The notes: generated by a model from the sequence alone, not told the origin. DNA of 23,066 nucleotides from Deinococcus sp. (GCA_030524065.1 JAUNHF010000005.1:1-23066), one strand, 5' to 3'. Counted from the stretch's first letter, positions 8,478-19,192 are shown. Made by a program: numbers and translations.

Positions 8478-8857
8478 AGGGCTGGCCCGGTGGCCTGAAG
8501 ACCAAAGAGAAGACCGGGCAGCGTGACGCCGGGCTGTGTATCGGTGGTGCATAGCGGCCCTGTTCCGGCGGCTTTCCCTGCCCCGAGCGCCACCAAGCCG
8601 CCCGCGCCAGACAGCAAAAAAATACAGATGTCAGCGCGGAAATAGCAGCCAGCAAGTGTGGACGCAGGTCAGGGCCACAACCTTGCAATGAGCGTGTATG
8701 CTCATAGCGTCACTATGAATCTGCTCTTTGGCCCAGCTGCGCGGAAACCGGATGATCCGAGCTACGCGGAGACCAGGCCGGGCCCCCGCTTCCCGCTGCG
8801 GCCAAGGCAGGTTCATGTTGCACGCCATCCCATTTTCTTTTTCCCAAGGAGGCCCAG
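8478..8857. other. Intergenic region between the polyprenyl synthase and gdhA
   Basis: A 380-nt stretch with no convincing gene. It holds an imperfect GC-rich hairpin (GGCGGCTT at 8567-8574 with AAGCCGCC at 8595-8602, 20-nt loop, no T-run), a possible gdhA promoter with a dyad at 8683-8710, and an untranslated leader of about 140 nt ending in a strong Shine-Dalgarno AAGGAGG at 8846-8852. A short frame from 8715 has no coding character. Confidence 0.6.
8683..8710 (+). promoter_or_regulatory. Possible gdhA promoter with an internal dyad
   Basis: TTGCAA (8683-8688) and TAGCGT (8705-8710) are 16 bp apart. The spacer is almost filled by a perfect inverted repeat ATGAGC-N6-GCTCAT (8688-8705), which could be an operator. 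The -10 matches only the loose TANNNT form, so this is tentative. Confidence 0.35.
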
Positions 8858-10068
8858 ATGAGGGTTTCAGGACTCAACTGGCAGGGGCTGATGGAACAGC
8901 TTCAAGAAGCCCTGCCGTACTGCGAGGTGACGGATCATACCCTCGCCTACTTCAAATATCCCCGCCGCAGCGTCAAGATCAACCTGCCCCTGAAGATGGA
9001 CAGCGGCGAGGTCCGGGTCTTTCAGGGCTACCGGGTGGTGCACTCCAATGCCCGTGGCCCCAGCATCGGCGGCGTGCGGTTCCGTGAGGGCCTCTCGCGC
9101 CACGAATGCGAGGTGCTGGCCGCCATCATGACCCTCAAAGCGGCGGTGGCCGACCTGCCGCTGGGCGGCGCCAAGGGCGGGGTGGACGTGGACCCGGCAA
9201 CCCTCAGCCCCCACGAGCTGGAGGGCCTGACCCGGCGCTACACCTCCGAGCTGGTCGAGCTGCTTGGGCCCAATGAGGACATTCTGGCGCCCGACGTGGG
9301 CACCGATTCGCAGAACATGGCCTGGATTTTTGACGCCTTTAACGAAGGCCAGGGCACCTCGATCAGTGGCATGGTGGTCGGCAAGCCCATCGCGCTGGGC
9401 GGCTCGTACGGCAGCAAGGACGCCCGTGGGCAGAGTGCCGCGATGGTCACCGCCCGCGCCCTGGAACTGGACGGCAGCGGCGTCAGGAACGCCCGCATCG
9501 CCGTGTTCGGCTACGGGGACGTAGGGTCCAAAGCGGCCCGGCTGCTGCAGGGCCAGGGCGCCAGCATCGTGGCGGTCAGCGACCGTGATGGGGCCGTGTA
9601 CGCCAGCAGCGGTCTGGACCTGGCGGGTTCGGGCTGAGCATCAGCCGCGAGGAACTGCTGGAACTGGACGTGGACGTGGACGCCCTGATCCTGGCCTACG
9701 ACTTCGGCACGGTCAACGCCGGCAACGCCCACACCGTGCGCGCCCGCTACCTGGTGGAAGCCACCAACCGTGCCGTGCTGCCCGAAGCCGAGCGTTACCT
9801 GCGCCAAAAGGACATTCACGTGCTGCCTGACTTGGTCGCGTCCATTGGGGGCGTGGTCGTGAACTACGTGGAATGGGTGCAGTCGCACACCAACTTCTTC
9901 TGGACCGAGGGCGAGATCGAAAAGGTCGTGGAGCAGCATATCGACCGGGCACTGGACGAAGTGCTGGCCCTGATGAACGAGCACGGCACCGACATGCGCA
10001 CCGCCGCCTATACCCTGGCCCTGAGCCGGATTGCCAGCGCCACCGAGATGCGCGGCGTTTACCCCTGA
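8858..10068 (+). pseudogene. gdhA: gdhA-type glutamate dehydrogenase (regulatory-type paralogue), frameshifted
   Basis: This is a paralogue of the next gene. The first frame (8858-9637) reads through the substrate domain and the NAD motif GYGDVG (218-223), then meets TGA just after [10 protein letters not shown]. The remainder (from SREELLEL to the TGA at 10066-10068) continues in the -1 frame. Aligned with gdhB, about 15 residues plus one base (about 46 nt) are missing near 9620-9635, so this looks like a small deletion and not a one-base read error. Catalytic K106 (GGAKGG) and D146 (APDV) remain, but the substrate-binding Lys of the family KGGxR segment is Ile (SIGGVR, I70). In Thermus, GdhA is the non-catalytic, leucine-sensing partner of GdhB; by analogy this was probably the regulatory subunit. 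The start is an ATG 5 nt after AAGGAGG, and gdhB follows by 40 nt. Confidence 0.85.
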
Positions 10069-10108
10069 GCCCTCTTCCCTTTCTGCACTTCCCCTGCAAG
10101 GAGTTGTC

Positions 10109-11422
10109 ATGAGCACCGACCAAACGCAAGCACTGTCCAAGCCCGTTCAGCACGCTATTCCCTCTTATCTGGACCCCAACAACATCGGCCCCTACGAGAT
10201 TTTCCTGGAGCAGGTGGACCGCGTGACCCCCTACCTGGGCAACTTGGCCTACTGGGTAGAGACGCTCAAACGCCCCAAACGCATCTTGGTGGTGGACGTG
10301 CCGATTCACCTGGACGACGGCAGCGTGGCCCACTTTGAAGGCTACCGCGTGCAGCACAACACCTCGCGTGGCCCGGCCAAGGGCGGTATCCGCTACCACC
10401 AGGACGTGAACCTCAGCGAAGTGATGGCGCTGTCGGCCTGGATGACCATCAAAAACGCCGCTGTAAACGTACCCTACGGCGGCGGCAAGGGTGGCATCCG
10501 CATTGACCCGCGCAAGTACAGCCAGGGTGAACTGGAGCGCCTGACCCGGCGTTTTACCACCGAAATCGGCCTGATTATCGGCCCAGAAAAGGACATCCCG
10601 GCGCCCGACGTCAACACCAACCCGCAGATCATGGCCTGGATGATGGACACCTACTCCATGAACGTGGGCCGCACCGCCACCGGCGTGGTGACCGGCAAGC
10701 CCATTTCGCTGGGCGGGTCGCTGGGCCGCAGTGACGCCACCGGGCGCGGCGTCTTTGTGACCGGGGCTGAGGCCATGAAGAAGCTGGGCATCAGCATGGA
10801 AGGCGCGCGCGTGGCAGTGCAGGGCTTCGGCAACGTGGGCAACGCTGCTGCCCGCATTTTCCACGATCATGGCGCCAAAGTGGTGGCGATTCAGGACGTG
10901 ACCGGCACCGTGTACAGCGCGGCGGGCATTGACCCCTACAAGGCGATGGAGCACCTGGCGGCGACCGGCAAGATCACTGACCTGCCCGGCACCGACGAGC
11001 TGAGCCGCGACGAATTCTGGACCGTGGACTGCGACGTGCTGATTCCCGCGGCGCTGGAAAAGCAGATTACCGAAGCCAACGCCGACAGCATCAAGGCGCG
11101 GCTGATCGTGGAGGGCGCCAACGGCCCCACCATCCCTGCTGCCGACGACATCCTGGCCGGGCGCGGCGTGACCGTGGTGCCCGACGTGCTGGCGAACGCC
11201 GGGGGCGTGACCGTCAGTTACTTTGAGTGGGTGCAGGACTTCAGCTCGTTCTTCTGGACCGAAGACGAGATCAACCAGCGCCTGGACCGCATCATGACCG
11301 ACGCGTTCCTCAGCCTGTGGGACGTCAAAGAGCGCCATGGCGTGACCCTGCGTACTGCCGCCTATATCGTGGCCTGCACCCGCGTGCTGGAAGCCCGTGC
11401 CCTGCGCGGTCTGTACCCCTAA
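10109..11422 (+). CDS. gdhB: NAD(P)-dependent glutamate dehydrogenase, catalytic subunit
   Basis: Interconverts glutamate and 2-oxoglutarate plus ammonium in the cytoplasm, as a hexamer. The 437-residue length is normal. Substrate-binding K91 (PAKGGIR), K115 (MTIKNA), catalytic K127 (VPYGGGKGG) and catalytic D167 (PAPDVNT) are all present, followed by the coenzyme motif GFGNVG (239-244). The start chosen is the ATG at 10109 with AAGGAG 5 nt upstream; an upstream in-frame start at 10031 would overlap gdhA. It is the second gene of the gdhA-gdhB unit and is followed by a strong terminator. By comparison with Thermus it is the catalytic partner, and it should be able to work as a homohexamer if gdhA is really broken. 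Whether it uses NAD or NADP cannot be told from the sequence alone. Confidence 0.95.
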   Translation: MSTDQTQALSKPVQHAIPSYLDPNNIGPYEIFLEQVDRVTPYLGNLAYWVETLKRPKRILVVDVPIHLDDGSVAHFEGYRVQHNTSRGPAKGGIRYHQDVNLSEVMALSAWMTIKNAAVNVPYGGGKGGIRIDPRKYSQGELERLTRRFTTEIGLIIGPEKDIPAPDVNTNPQIMAWMMDTYSMNVGRTATGVVTGKPISLGGSLGRSDATGRGVFVTGAEAMKKLGISMEGARVAVQGFGNVGNAAARIFHDHGAKVVAIQDVTGTVYSAAGIDPYKAMEHLAATGKITDLPGTDELSRDEFWTVDCDVLIPAALEKQITEANADSIKARLIVEGANGPTIPAADDILAGRGVTVVPDVLANAGGVTVSYFEWVQDFSSFFWTEDEINQRLDRIMTDAFLSLWDVKERHGVTLRTAAYIVACTRVLEARALRGLYP

Positions 11423-11450
11423 CCCTGAAGCCCTGAGGCCCTAAGGCACT

Positions 11451-11468
11451 GGCGTACCGGTGTACGCC
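11451..11468 (+). repeat. 7-bp hairpin just after gdhB
   Basis: GGCGTAC-CGGT-GTACGCC is a perfect stem with a 4-nt loop, 28 nt after the gdhB stop. There is no T-run. It precedes the real terminator by 20 nt and could protect the 3' end of the mRNA or simply be an extra stem. Confidence 0.6.
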
Positions 11469-11488
11469 TTACCGGGCCTCCATCCCAG

Positions 11489-11517
11489 CTCCCTCTCCAG
11501 TGGAGGGAGTTTTTTTT
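11489..11517 (+). terminator. Rho-independent terminator of gdhAB
   Basis: CTCCCTC (11489-11495) pairs with GAGGGAG (11503-11509) around a 7-nt loop and is followed by eight T (11510-11517). It is 66 nt beyond the gdhB stop. Confidence 0.92.
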
Positions 11518-11615
11518 GCCTCGGCCCCCTCCCCCACGGGACGGCCCCTGAACCCCCATGACCGCCCTGCTGCGCCCGAAAAGCAGCGGTGGCCAGAAAG
11601 CGGAAGCCAGGACCA

Positions 11616-11653
11616 CAGAAACCGGGGAAGAGCAAATCGCTGCTCTTCCCCGG
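11616..11653 (-). terminator. Hairpin terminator of pstS
   Basis: CCGGGGAAGAGCA (11622-11634) and TGCTCTTCCCCGG (11641-11653) form a perfect 13-bp stem with a 6-nt loop. Read on the minus strand it begins 17 nt after the pstS stop. The tail is only TTTCTG, so the U-tract is weak but the stem is very strong. It also separates two convergent transcripts. Confidence 0.75.
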
Positions 11654-11669
11654 CCGCCCCGCTTAGGGT

Positions 11670-12932
11670 TTACTGCATTGCGTTCATCGGCTGACCATCG
11701 AAGGTCATACTGTTGACGATTTCCAGAGCGCGGTCACGCACGTTGTCGGGCAGCTTGGCGTAGCTGAGGTCTTCATGGTAGCCCTGACCGGTGGTCAGCA
11801 TCCACTGCAACAGGTGCTGGAGGCGCTCAGCCTGGGCCTTGTCACGTCCGGCGTAGTTCTGCTCGGGGTAGGCCAGCAAGTAGGTGTAGGACGCCATCGG
11901 GTAAACACCGGTACCTTCCGCGTTGGTCACGCTGCCGCGCATGTCTTCGGGCAGTTCGGAAGCGGCGGCGGCGGCGATCACGCCTTCCAGGTTGGGCTTG
12001 ACGAACTCGCCCGCAGCGTTCTCAATTGCCATCATCGGCAGGTTGTTCTGCGTGGCGTAGGCTTCTTCGATGTAGCCGATAGTGCCGGGAGTGTTCTGCA
12101 CCAGGCCAGCCACGCCGTCATTGCCTTTGGCGGCGCTGCCCACAGTCCAGTTCACCGAGTTGGCGCTGCCAACCTTTTCCTTGAACTCAGGGCTGACCTT
12201 GCTCAGGTAATCGGTGAACACGGCGGTGGTGCCCGAGGAGTCCGAGCGGCGGGCCACGGTGATGGGCAGCGCGGGCAGCTCCACGCCCTCGTTGATGGCG
12301 GTCAGGGCAGGGTCGTTCCAGGTCTTGATCTTGCCTAGGTAAATGTCGGCCAGCACAGGACCGGTCATCTTCAGTTCGGTGCTGGGGTCCAGGCCAGGAA
12401 CATTGTAGGTGGCCGTCACGGCTCCCAGGGCCATGGGGATGTGGGCGATTTCGCCTGGAGCGCTGGCCAACTTCTCGTCATCCATGGCGTTGTCGCTGGC
12501 GCCGAAGTCCACAGTTTGAGCGATGATCTGCTTCTGGCCGGTGCCCGAACCTACCGACTGGTAGTTCACGCTGACGCCGGTTTCCTTGGCGTACTCGTCA
12601 AACATTTTGGAGTACAGGGGGTAGGGGAAAGAGGCGCCTGCGCCGGTCAGGGTGCCGTCGGCGTGGGGGGCCTTGGGAGCGTTCATGCCCAGGGCGGCGC
12701 CAGCGCCCGTCGCGGCAGCGTCCACAGCCTGGCTGGCCGAGGCGGCAGCGGCGCTGACCGTCTCGCCAGCAGCACTGGCAGCGCCGCTGGTGTCCACGCC
12801 GGTGCTTTCGCTGGTGGTCGTGGTGGTGGTGCTGCCATCGGTGGTGGTCTGGGTGGTGCTCTGCTCGGTGCAGGCAAACAGCAGAGCAGTCAGCGGCAAG
12901 GCCATCAGCCAGGTTTTACGGGGCAAGTTCAT
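11670..12932 (-). CDS. pstS: Phosphate ABC transporter substrate-binding lipoprotein PstS
   Basis: Binds inorganic phosphate outside the cytoplasmic membrane and hands it to the PstCAB transporter. The signal has a lipobox LLFAC with C21 as the lipid anchor. Residues 22-90 are a Thr/Ser-rich then Ala-rich flexible linker, which explains the length of 420 residues (plain PstS is about 320-350 mature). The binding domain starts at [13 protein letters not shown] (about 95) and includes DFGASD (about 142-147) and the phosphate loop RRSDSSGTT (about 228-236). No pstC, pstA, pstB or phoU is in the window, so it is an orphan here. The ATG is 6 nt after a TAGACT -10 box with no Shine-Dalgarno (leaderless), and a Pho-box-like repeat lies just upstream. 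Confidence 0.95.
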   Translation of the reverse strand: MNLPRKTWLMALPLTALLFACTEQSTTQTTTDGSTTTTTTSESTGVDTSGAASAAGETVSAAAASASQAVDAAATGAGAALGMNAPKAPHADGTLTGAGASFPYPLYSKMFDEYAKETGVSVNYQSVGSGTGQKQIIAQTVDFGASDNAMDDEKLASAPGEIAHIPMALGAVTATYNVPGLDPSTELKMTGPVLADIYLGKIKTWNDPALTAINEGVELPALPITVARRSDSSGTTAVFTDYLSKVSPEFKEKVGSANSVNWTVGSAAKGNDGVAGLVQNTPGTIGYIEEAYATQNNLPMMAIENAAGEFVKPNLEGVIAAAAASELPEDMRGSVTNAEGTGVYPMASYTYLLAYPEQNYAGRDKAQAERLQHLLQWMLTTGQGYHEDLSYAKLPDNVRDRALEIVNSMTFDGQPMNAMQ

Positions 12933-12938
12933 GCGGCG

Positions 12939-12970
12939 AGTCTAGGCAGGGTATGTCAGCCGTTTGTCAG
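12939..12970 (-). promoter_or_regulatory. Pho-box-like leaderless promoter of pstS
   Basis: On the minus strand CTGACA (12965-12970) and CTGACA (12954-12959) are direct repeats with an exact 11-bp period, followed after 9 nt by the -10 box TAGACT (12939-12944), 6 nt before the ATG. Two direct repeats with an 11-bp period about 10 bp before the -10 is the architecture of PhoB/PhoP sites (E. coli CTGTCAT repeats). A third CTGACA at 12991-12996 is 26 bp further upstream. Regulation by phosphate is an inference. Confidence 0.6.
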
Positions 12971-13115
12971 CTCTCTCTCCCAAAACGCGTTGTCAGCGGA
13001 GAAATTGCCTCAGAATTTGCATAAAGATAAGCGAATATAGGGAGGCAAAGAAAGCTCCTAACGGCCGTCTTCCCCGAGTTTCCTGCGGCGCAGTATGGGA
13101 TTCCACAGCGCATCA

Positions 13116-13156
13116 CCGCATGAATGTTTATCCCTTTTGCGGGAGCATTCATGCGG
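13116..13156. repeat. 11-bp perfect inverted repeat between pstS and the carboxylase gene
   Basis: CCGCATGAATG (13116-13126) and CATTCATGCGG (13146-13156) are perfect reverse complements around 19 nt that themselves contain a small TCCC/GGGA stem. It lies 34 nt past the stop of the carboxylase gene on the minus strand and lacks a T-run. It could be a transcript-end structure or a protein-binding dyad. Confidence 0.65.
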
Positions 13157-13189
13157 GGACTTCAGGAGACCTTCAGCACTAAGCCAGGA

Positions 13190-14761
<1,572 letters not shown>

Positions 14762-14767
14762 GGGAAC

Positions 14768-14773
14768 AGTGTA
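14768..14773 (-). promoter_or_regulatory. -10 box of leaderless promoter for the carboxylase gene
   Basis: TACACT on the minus strand ends 6 nt before the ATG at 14761. No Shine-Dalgarno lies between. The best -35 candidate is a weak AAGTTC with an 18-bp spacer. Confidence 0.55.
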
Positions 14774-14867
14774 GCGGCTCAGCGCGGGCACGAACTTGCC
14801 AGAATGTAAGGGGGGCCAAAGAGAAGCGAGGGTCTACCTGACAATTCATCCCCTCCCAGGAGCGCAG

Positions 14868-15074
14868 ATGCCAGACGAACTGATTCACCGAATGTCCTAT
14901 ACCCTGTCCCACGCTTATCTATAGTCGAACTTGACGGTTGCAGCGGCGGCCCTGGTGCTCACCATATATTTGGCTTTCCGCCGCACCCTTAGCTTCGGAG
15001 TCAGAGCATTTCTCAAGCTGCTGCTTCTGACACTGGTTGCGCTCAGCCTGTTCTCGGTGCTGACCATCCCATAA
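14868..15074 (+). pseudogene. Small two-helix membrane protein frame interrupted by an in-frame TAG
   Basis: An ATG at 14868 has AGGAG 5 nt upstream, a good ribosome binding site. The frame reads 18 codons to TAG at 14922-14924, and then the same frame stays open for another 49 codons to TAA at 15072-15074. The second part has two clear hydrophobic segments (TVAAAALVLTIYLAF and FLKLLLLTLVALSLFSVL) joined by a basic loop (RRTLSFGVR), the pattern of a small membrane protein. The simplest reading is a 68-codon gene broken by one nonsense change. Alternatively a shorter protein begins at TTG 14931, but that lacks a ribosome binding site. I do not recognise a family. Confidence 0.45.
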
Positions 15075-15093
15075 CAACGCTGTCTTCCAAACC

Positions 15094-15969
15094 TCAGCCC
15101 AGCATCTGCAATTCGCTCAGCCCGCTCAGAAATTCGCGCTCCGGGTACTCCTCGGCATCAAAGCCTTTGTCGCCCTCGGGCGGCTGCACGCTCAGGCCCG
15201 CAAAGTCGTACAGCTCCGCGTCGAGCAGGTGGCTGGGGGTGACGCGGGTGAGCGAGCGCAAAATATTATTCAGGCGGCCCGGATGCTCACGCTCCCAGCC
15301 TTCGAGCATCTCGCCCACCACTTTGCGCTGCAAGTTGGGCTGGCTGCCACACAGGTTGCAGGGAATGATAGGAAAGCCTTTGGCGGCGGCGTAGCTGATA
15401 ATTTGGCTTTCGGGGACGTAGGCCAGCGGGCGAATCACCACGTTGGTGCCATCATCGCTTTGCAGCTTGGGCGACATGGCCTTGAGGCGCGCCCCAAAGA
15501 ACATGTTCATAAACAGGGTTTCTAAGATGTCGTCGCGGTGGTGGCCCAGGGCCACTTTGGTCGCGCCGATTTCGCGGGCATGGCGGTAGAGGATGCCCCG
15601 GCGCAAGCGGCTGCACAGGCTACAGGTGGTCTTGCCCTCGGGAATTTTTTCCTTGACCACGCTGTAGGTGTCTTCGGTGAGGATATCAAAGGGCACGCCC
15701 AACTCGCTCAGGTAGCGCAGCAGCACATCCTTGGGAAAGCCCGGCTGTCCCTGGTCGAGGTTGACCGCCACCACCTCAAAGCGCACTGGTGCCCGCTTTT
15801 GCAGGTGCAGCAGCACGTCCAGCAGCGTGTAGCTGTCTTTGCCGCCCGACAGGCACACCATGACCTTATCGCCACCTTCAATCATGCGGTAATCGCCGAT
15901 GGCCTGCCCGGCAGCCTTCACAACGGGCGCAAACAGCTTATGAGGGGTAGAGGTGGGTGCGCCTTGCAT
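15094..15969 (-). CDS. ttcA: tRNA 2-thiocytidine biosynthesis protein TtcA
   Basis: Activates and thiolates cytidine 32 in tRNA in the cytoplasm, using ATP and an iron-sulfur cluster. The PP-loop SGGKDS is at 41-46. The cysteine pairs typical of the family follow: C116-x-x-C119 ([12 protein letters not shown]) and C204-x-x-C207 (PCNLCGSQ). [10 protein letters not shown] (142-151) is also characteristic. The length of 291 residues is normal. The start is the ATG at 15969, 10 nt after a TAAACT -10 box. It is 49 nt behind the MerR-peroxiredoxin gene on the same strand, so it may also be reached by read-through, but it has a promoter of its own. No obvious terminator follows. Confidence 0.94.
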   Translation of the reverse strand: MQGAPTSTPHKLFAPVVKAAGQAIGDYRMIEGGDKVMVCLSGGKDSYTLLDVLLHLQKRAPVRFEVVAVNLDQGQPGFPKDVLLRYLSELGVPFDILTEDTYSVVKEKIPEGKTTCSLCSRLRRGILYRHAREIGATKVALGHHRDDILETLFMNMFFGARLKAMSPKLQSDDGTNVVIRPLAYVPESQIISYAAAKGFPIIPCNLCGSQPNLQRKVVGEMLEGWEREHPGRLNNILRSLTRVTPSHLLDAELYDFAGLSVQPPEGDKGFDAEEYPEREFLSGLSELQMLG

Positions 15970-15973
15970 TCGG

Positions 15974-16010
15974 CTTAAAAGTTTAAGGGCCGCAGGGCCA
16001 AAAAGTCCAA
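15974..16010 (-). promoter_or_regulatory. Possible ttcA promoter with a short palindrome
   Basis: On the minus strand TTGGAC (16005-16010) and TAAACT (15980-15985) are 19 bp apart, and the -10 lies 10 nt before the ATG. The -10 sits inside a perfect palindrome CTTAAA-CT-TTTAAG (15974-15987). Confidence 0.4.
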
Positions 16011-16018
16011 GTCGCGCC

Positions 16019-16963
16019 TTACCCTCGCTGCGCCTTTAGCCATGCCAGTACCTGCTCGGCGTGCTCGTTGGGTGGGAAAATGGGATAAAAGACGTGCTCA
16101 ATGCGGCCTGCGCGGATCATCAGGGTCAGGCGCTGGTAGTAGCGTTCACCCTGAACCTCGAAGGTGGGCAATCGGAGGGCCGCGCCCAGCTGCATGTGCG
16201 GGTCAGACAGCAAAGGGTAAGGCAGGCGAAGCCGGGCGGCCAGCTCCGCCTGATAAGCGTGGCCCTGGTGCGAGAGGCCCAGCACCGCCGCCGCGCCCGC
16301 ATTCTGCAGGTCCACCAACAGATCACGGAAGGAGCAGGCTTCGGGCGTGCAGCCGCGTGCGCCCGGAATCTCGTTCCAGCCCTGCGGCAGGTCCTGCCCC
16401 GGCACTCCCGTGGTGGGATAGACGAACAGCACCGTGTACCCCGGTTCCGCCAACGCCCCCACATTCACTTCAGAGCCGTCATGGGCGGTCAAGGTGAGTG
16501 CGGGCATCTCCAGCCCTGTCAGGTGGGCGGCGCGGCCATCGTCCTGCGGCGCGGGCAGCCCCTGCGGCAAGCCGTAGGTCGGCGCAGCCACCGCCTGAAC
16601 CTTGGGAAAGCCCCGGCGACCTGCGTGGTAGAGGCGCGCTTGGAGTTCGTCGCGCTGAGTTTCCAGCGCCAGCATCAGGGCGTCCAGCCGGGCAATTTCG
16701 GCTTGGTAGGCGGCCAGCGACTCCGGGCAATCGTCCCCGTGCTGGTGCCCCTGGCGCAGACACTCCACAAAGGGCCGGGCCTGCTCGGTGCTCAGGCCCA
16801 AAACTCTGAGCTGCGCCACCTGCCGGCACAGTGCAACGTCTTGGTCAGAGTAGTCCCGGTAGCCGTTGGGGAGGCGTGCCGGCACGACCAGGCCCTGCGC
16901 CTCGTAGTAGCGCAGGGCCTTGAGGCCAATTCCGGCGCGGCGGGCCGCTTCACTTGGTTGCAT
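16019..16963 (-). CDS. MerR-family regulator fused to a peroxiredoxin (PrxQ/BCP-like) domain
   Basis: A 314-residue two-part protein. Residues 1-70 are a MerR winged helix-turn-helix ([20 protein letters not shown], then [14 protein letters not shown]). Residues 75-112 form the dimerising coiled coil, with C68 and C79 in [12 protein letters not shown]. After a short linker, residues 148-314 form a thioredoxin-fold peroxiredoxin of the [12 protein letters not shown] type: C205 is the likely peroxidatic cysteine and C210 the resolving cysteine, five apart as in PrxQ/BCP. The usual Thr three residues before the peroxidatic Cys is Ala. [10 protein letters not shown] and [18 protein letters not shown] are also typical. 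Inference: DNA binding controlled by oxidation of the attached peroxidase. A TAGGCT -10 box ends 6 nt before the ATG (leaderless), behind a MerR-type operator. Confidence 0.9.
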   Translation of the reverse strand: MQPSEAARRAGIGLKALRYYEAQGLVVPARLPNGYRDYSDQDVALCRQVAQLRVLGLSTEQARPFVECLRQGHQHGDDCPESLAAYQAEIARLDALMLALETQRDELQARLYHAGRRGFPKVQAVAAPTYGLPQGLPAPQDDGRAAHLTGLEMPALTLTAHDGSEVNVGALAEPGYTVLFVYPTTGVPGQDLPQGWNEIPGARGCTPEACSFRDLLVDLQNAGAAAVLGLSHQGHAYQAELAARLRLPYPLLSDPHMQLGAALRLPTFEVQGERYYQRLTLMIRAGRIEHVFYPIFPPNEHAEQVLAWLKAQRG

Positions 16964-16969
16964 GGCCGC

Positions 16970-17001
16970 AGCCTAAACCTGCCTCCCAGGGGCAGGGTCA
17001 A
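16970..17001 (-). promoter_or_regulatory. MerR-type autoregulated promoter with 20-bp spacer and operator dyad
   Basis: On the minus strand the -35 TTGACC (16996-17001) and -10 TAGGCT (16970-16975) are separated by 20 bp, longer than the usual 17, as in MerR-controlled promoters. The spacer carries a dyad, perfect for CCTGCC-N7-GGCAGG and matching 7 of 8 in the extended arms (16976-16983 and 16991-16998). The -10 ends 6 nt before the ATG of the MerR-peroxiredoxin gene. Autoregulation is an inference from this geometry. Confidence 0.7.
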
Positions 17002-17020
17002 GCCCAGGCCACTGCCAGAC

Positions 17021-18244
<1,224 letters not shown>

Positions 18245-18548
18245 GCTTGGTTCTCCCCTTCTTGCCGGCGGCCGGCACCACTTTGCCCGGCTGGTCTTCT
18301 GTGTGGCTGCGTCCCTGTGGCTGGCGTGGACTTGCCTGCCATCATGCCAGTTGCGGGCGCCAGCCTTTGTGACAGCGGCCTAAGCACTGGACACCAGAAG
18401 CGCCCCTTGATGAAAAGTGCGTGGAATGGCCGGGTCCCGGGTCAGGTCAGTATCTCGTAAGTCGCGCTCGCCTACACTGGCTGCTCAGAAGTTGTCTGTC
18501 TGATGCATCTTTTCCGGTGCTTTCACCCGCGTATCTCAGAGGTTATCC
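18245..18548. other. Divergent intergenic region
   Basis: 304 nt between divergent genes with no gene of its own. It holds a Shine-Dalgarno for the VWA gene, a GC-rich palindromic patch GCCGGCGGCCGGC at about 18265-18277, and a possible -10 TACACT at 18473-18478 for the secreted-protein gene. I see no strong -35 and no structured RNA. Confidence 0.5.
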
Positions 18549-19100
18549 ATGAAAAAATTCCTGCTTATCCCCGCACTGCTGCTGGGCCTCGGCATTGCCC
18601 CGGCCCTGGCACAGGGCACAGCCGCTCCGGCAACCACCGCCGCCCGGCAAGTCCAGACCCAGCCCAACCCCGTTCAGCTGGTCCTAAACGATTTTCTGGT
18701 CACCAGCGTGCGCGGCGCGGGCGGTGAGGTCGCCGAGCGCCTGAACCCCGATGCCAGCCGCGTGCGCCCCGGCGACATGATTCAGTACGACCTGGACGCC
18801 AAAAACGTGTCCCGCACCCCGCTGACCAACGTGCGCCCCAGCCTGCCCGTGCCGGCCGGCACCGTGTTCGTGGCTTCGTCGGGCGGCACCGGCAACGTGG
18901 TCACCGAGTATTCCTTTGACGGCGGCAAAACCTTTGGCAAAGCGCCGCTGTTCAGGAACGTGACCGTGACCGAAAACGGCAAAGCCGTGACCCGCCGCGT
19001 GCAGGTTCAGCCCAGTGAATACACCAATGTCCGCTGGAACGTGGGCACCCTGGCCGCCGGCCAGACCCACAAAATGACCCTGCGCGTCCGCGTGCGGTAG
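18549..19100 (+). CDS. Secreted DUF11-like beta-domain protein
   Basis: The function is unknown. MKKFLLIPALLLGLGIAPALA is a clear Sec signal peptide with cleavage after ALA at residue 21. The mature 160 residues begin with an Ala/Thr/Gln-rich stretch and continue as one beta-rich domain resembling the DUF11 'conserved repeat' type: RPGDMIQYDLDAKNVSRTPL, then VPAGTVFVASSGG, a ...YSFDGGKTFGKAP stretch and VRWNVGTLAAGQTHKMTLRVRVR at the end. Such domains occur in surface proteins, often as repeats; here there is only one copy and no anchor, so it is probably soluble outside the cell or bound to the envelope. The ATG has AGAGG 6 nt upstream. A terminator follows. Confidence 0.8.
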   Translation: MKKFLLIPALLLGLGIAPALAQGTAAPATTAARQVQTQPNPVQLVLNDFLVTSVRGAGGEVAERLNPDASRVRPGDMIQYDLDAKNVSRTPLTNVRPSLPVPAGTVFVASSGGTGNVVTEYSFDGGKTFGKAPLFRNVTVTENGKAVTRRVQVQPSEYTNVRWNVGTLAAGQTHKMTLRVRVR

Positions 19101-19122
19101 CGCCGCGTCCGCGCAGTCAGTC

Positions 19123-19163
19123 AGGCCCCGGGAACTCACTGCACCGGGGCCTTATTTCGTTTG
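19123..19163 (+). terminator. Rho-independent terminator of the secreted-protein gene
   Basis: AGGCCCCGG (19123-19131) pairs perfectly with CCGGGGCCT (19144-19152) around a 12-nt loop, then TATTTCGTTT. It lies 22 nt after the stop. It also sits beyond the stop of convergent folE, but there is no T-run on that strand. Confidence 0.85.
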
Positions 19164-19192
19164 GGCTGCGATTTACTTGGGTCGGCAGACTT

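Noticed and set aside
8567..8602. Terminator after the polyprenyl synthase gene
   Set aside because: The 8-bp stem has a 20-nt loop and no T-run, so it does not qualify.
8715..8861. A leader peptide upstream of gdhA
   Set aside because: The short frame from 8715 has no ribosome binding site, an Arg/Pro-rich noncoding-like translation, and runs into the gdhA Shine-Dalgarno.
9600..9670. Programmed ribosomal frameshifting in gdhA
   Set aside because: No slippery sequence is visible, and about 15 residues are missing as well, which a frameshift alone would not explain.
9713..11338. A 541-codon minus-strand frame across gdhA/gdhB
   Set aside because: His/Gly/Val-rich translation mirrors the codon usage of gdhB; it has no start signal and no family features.
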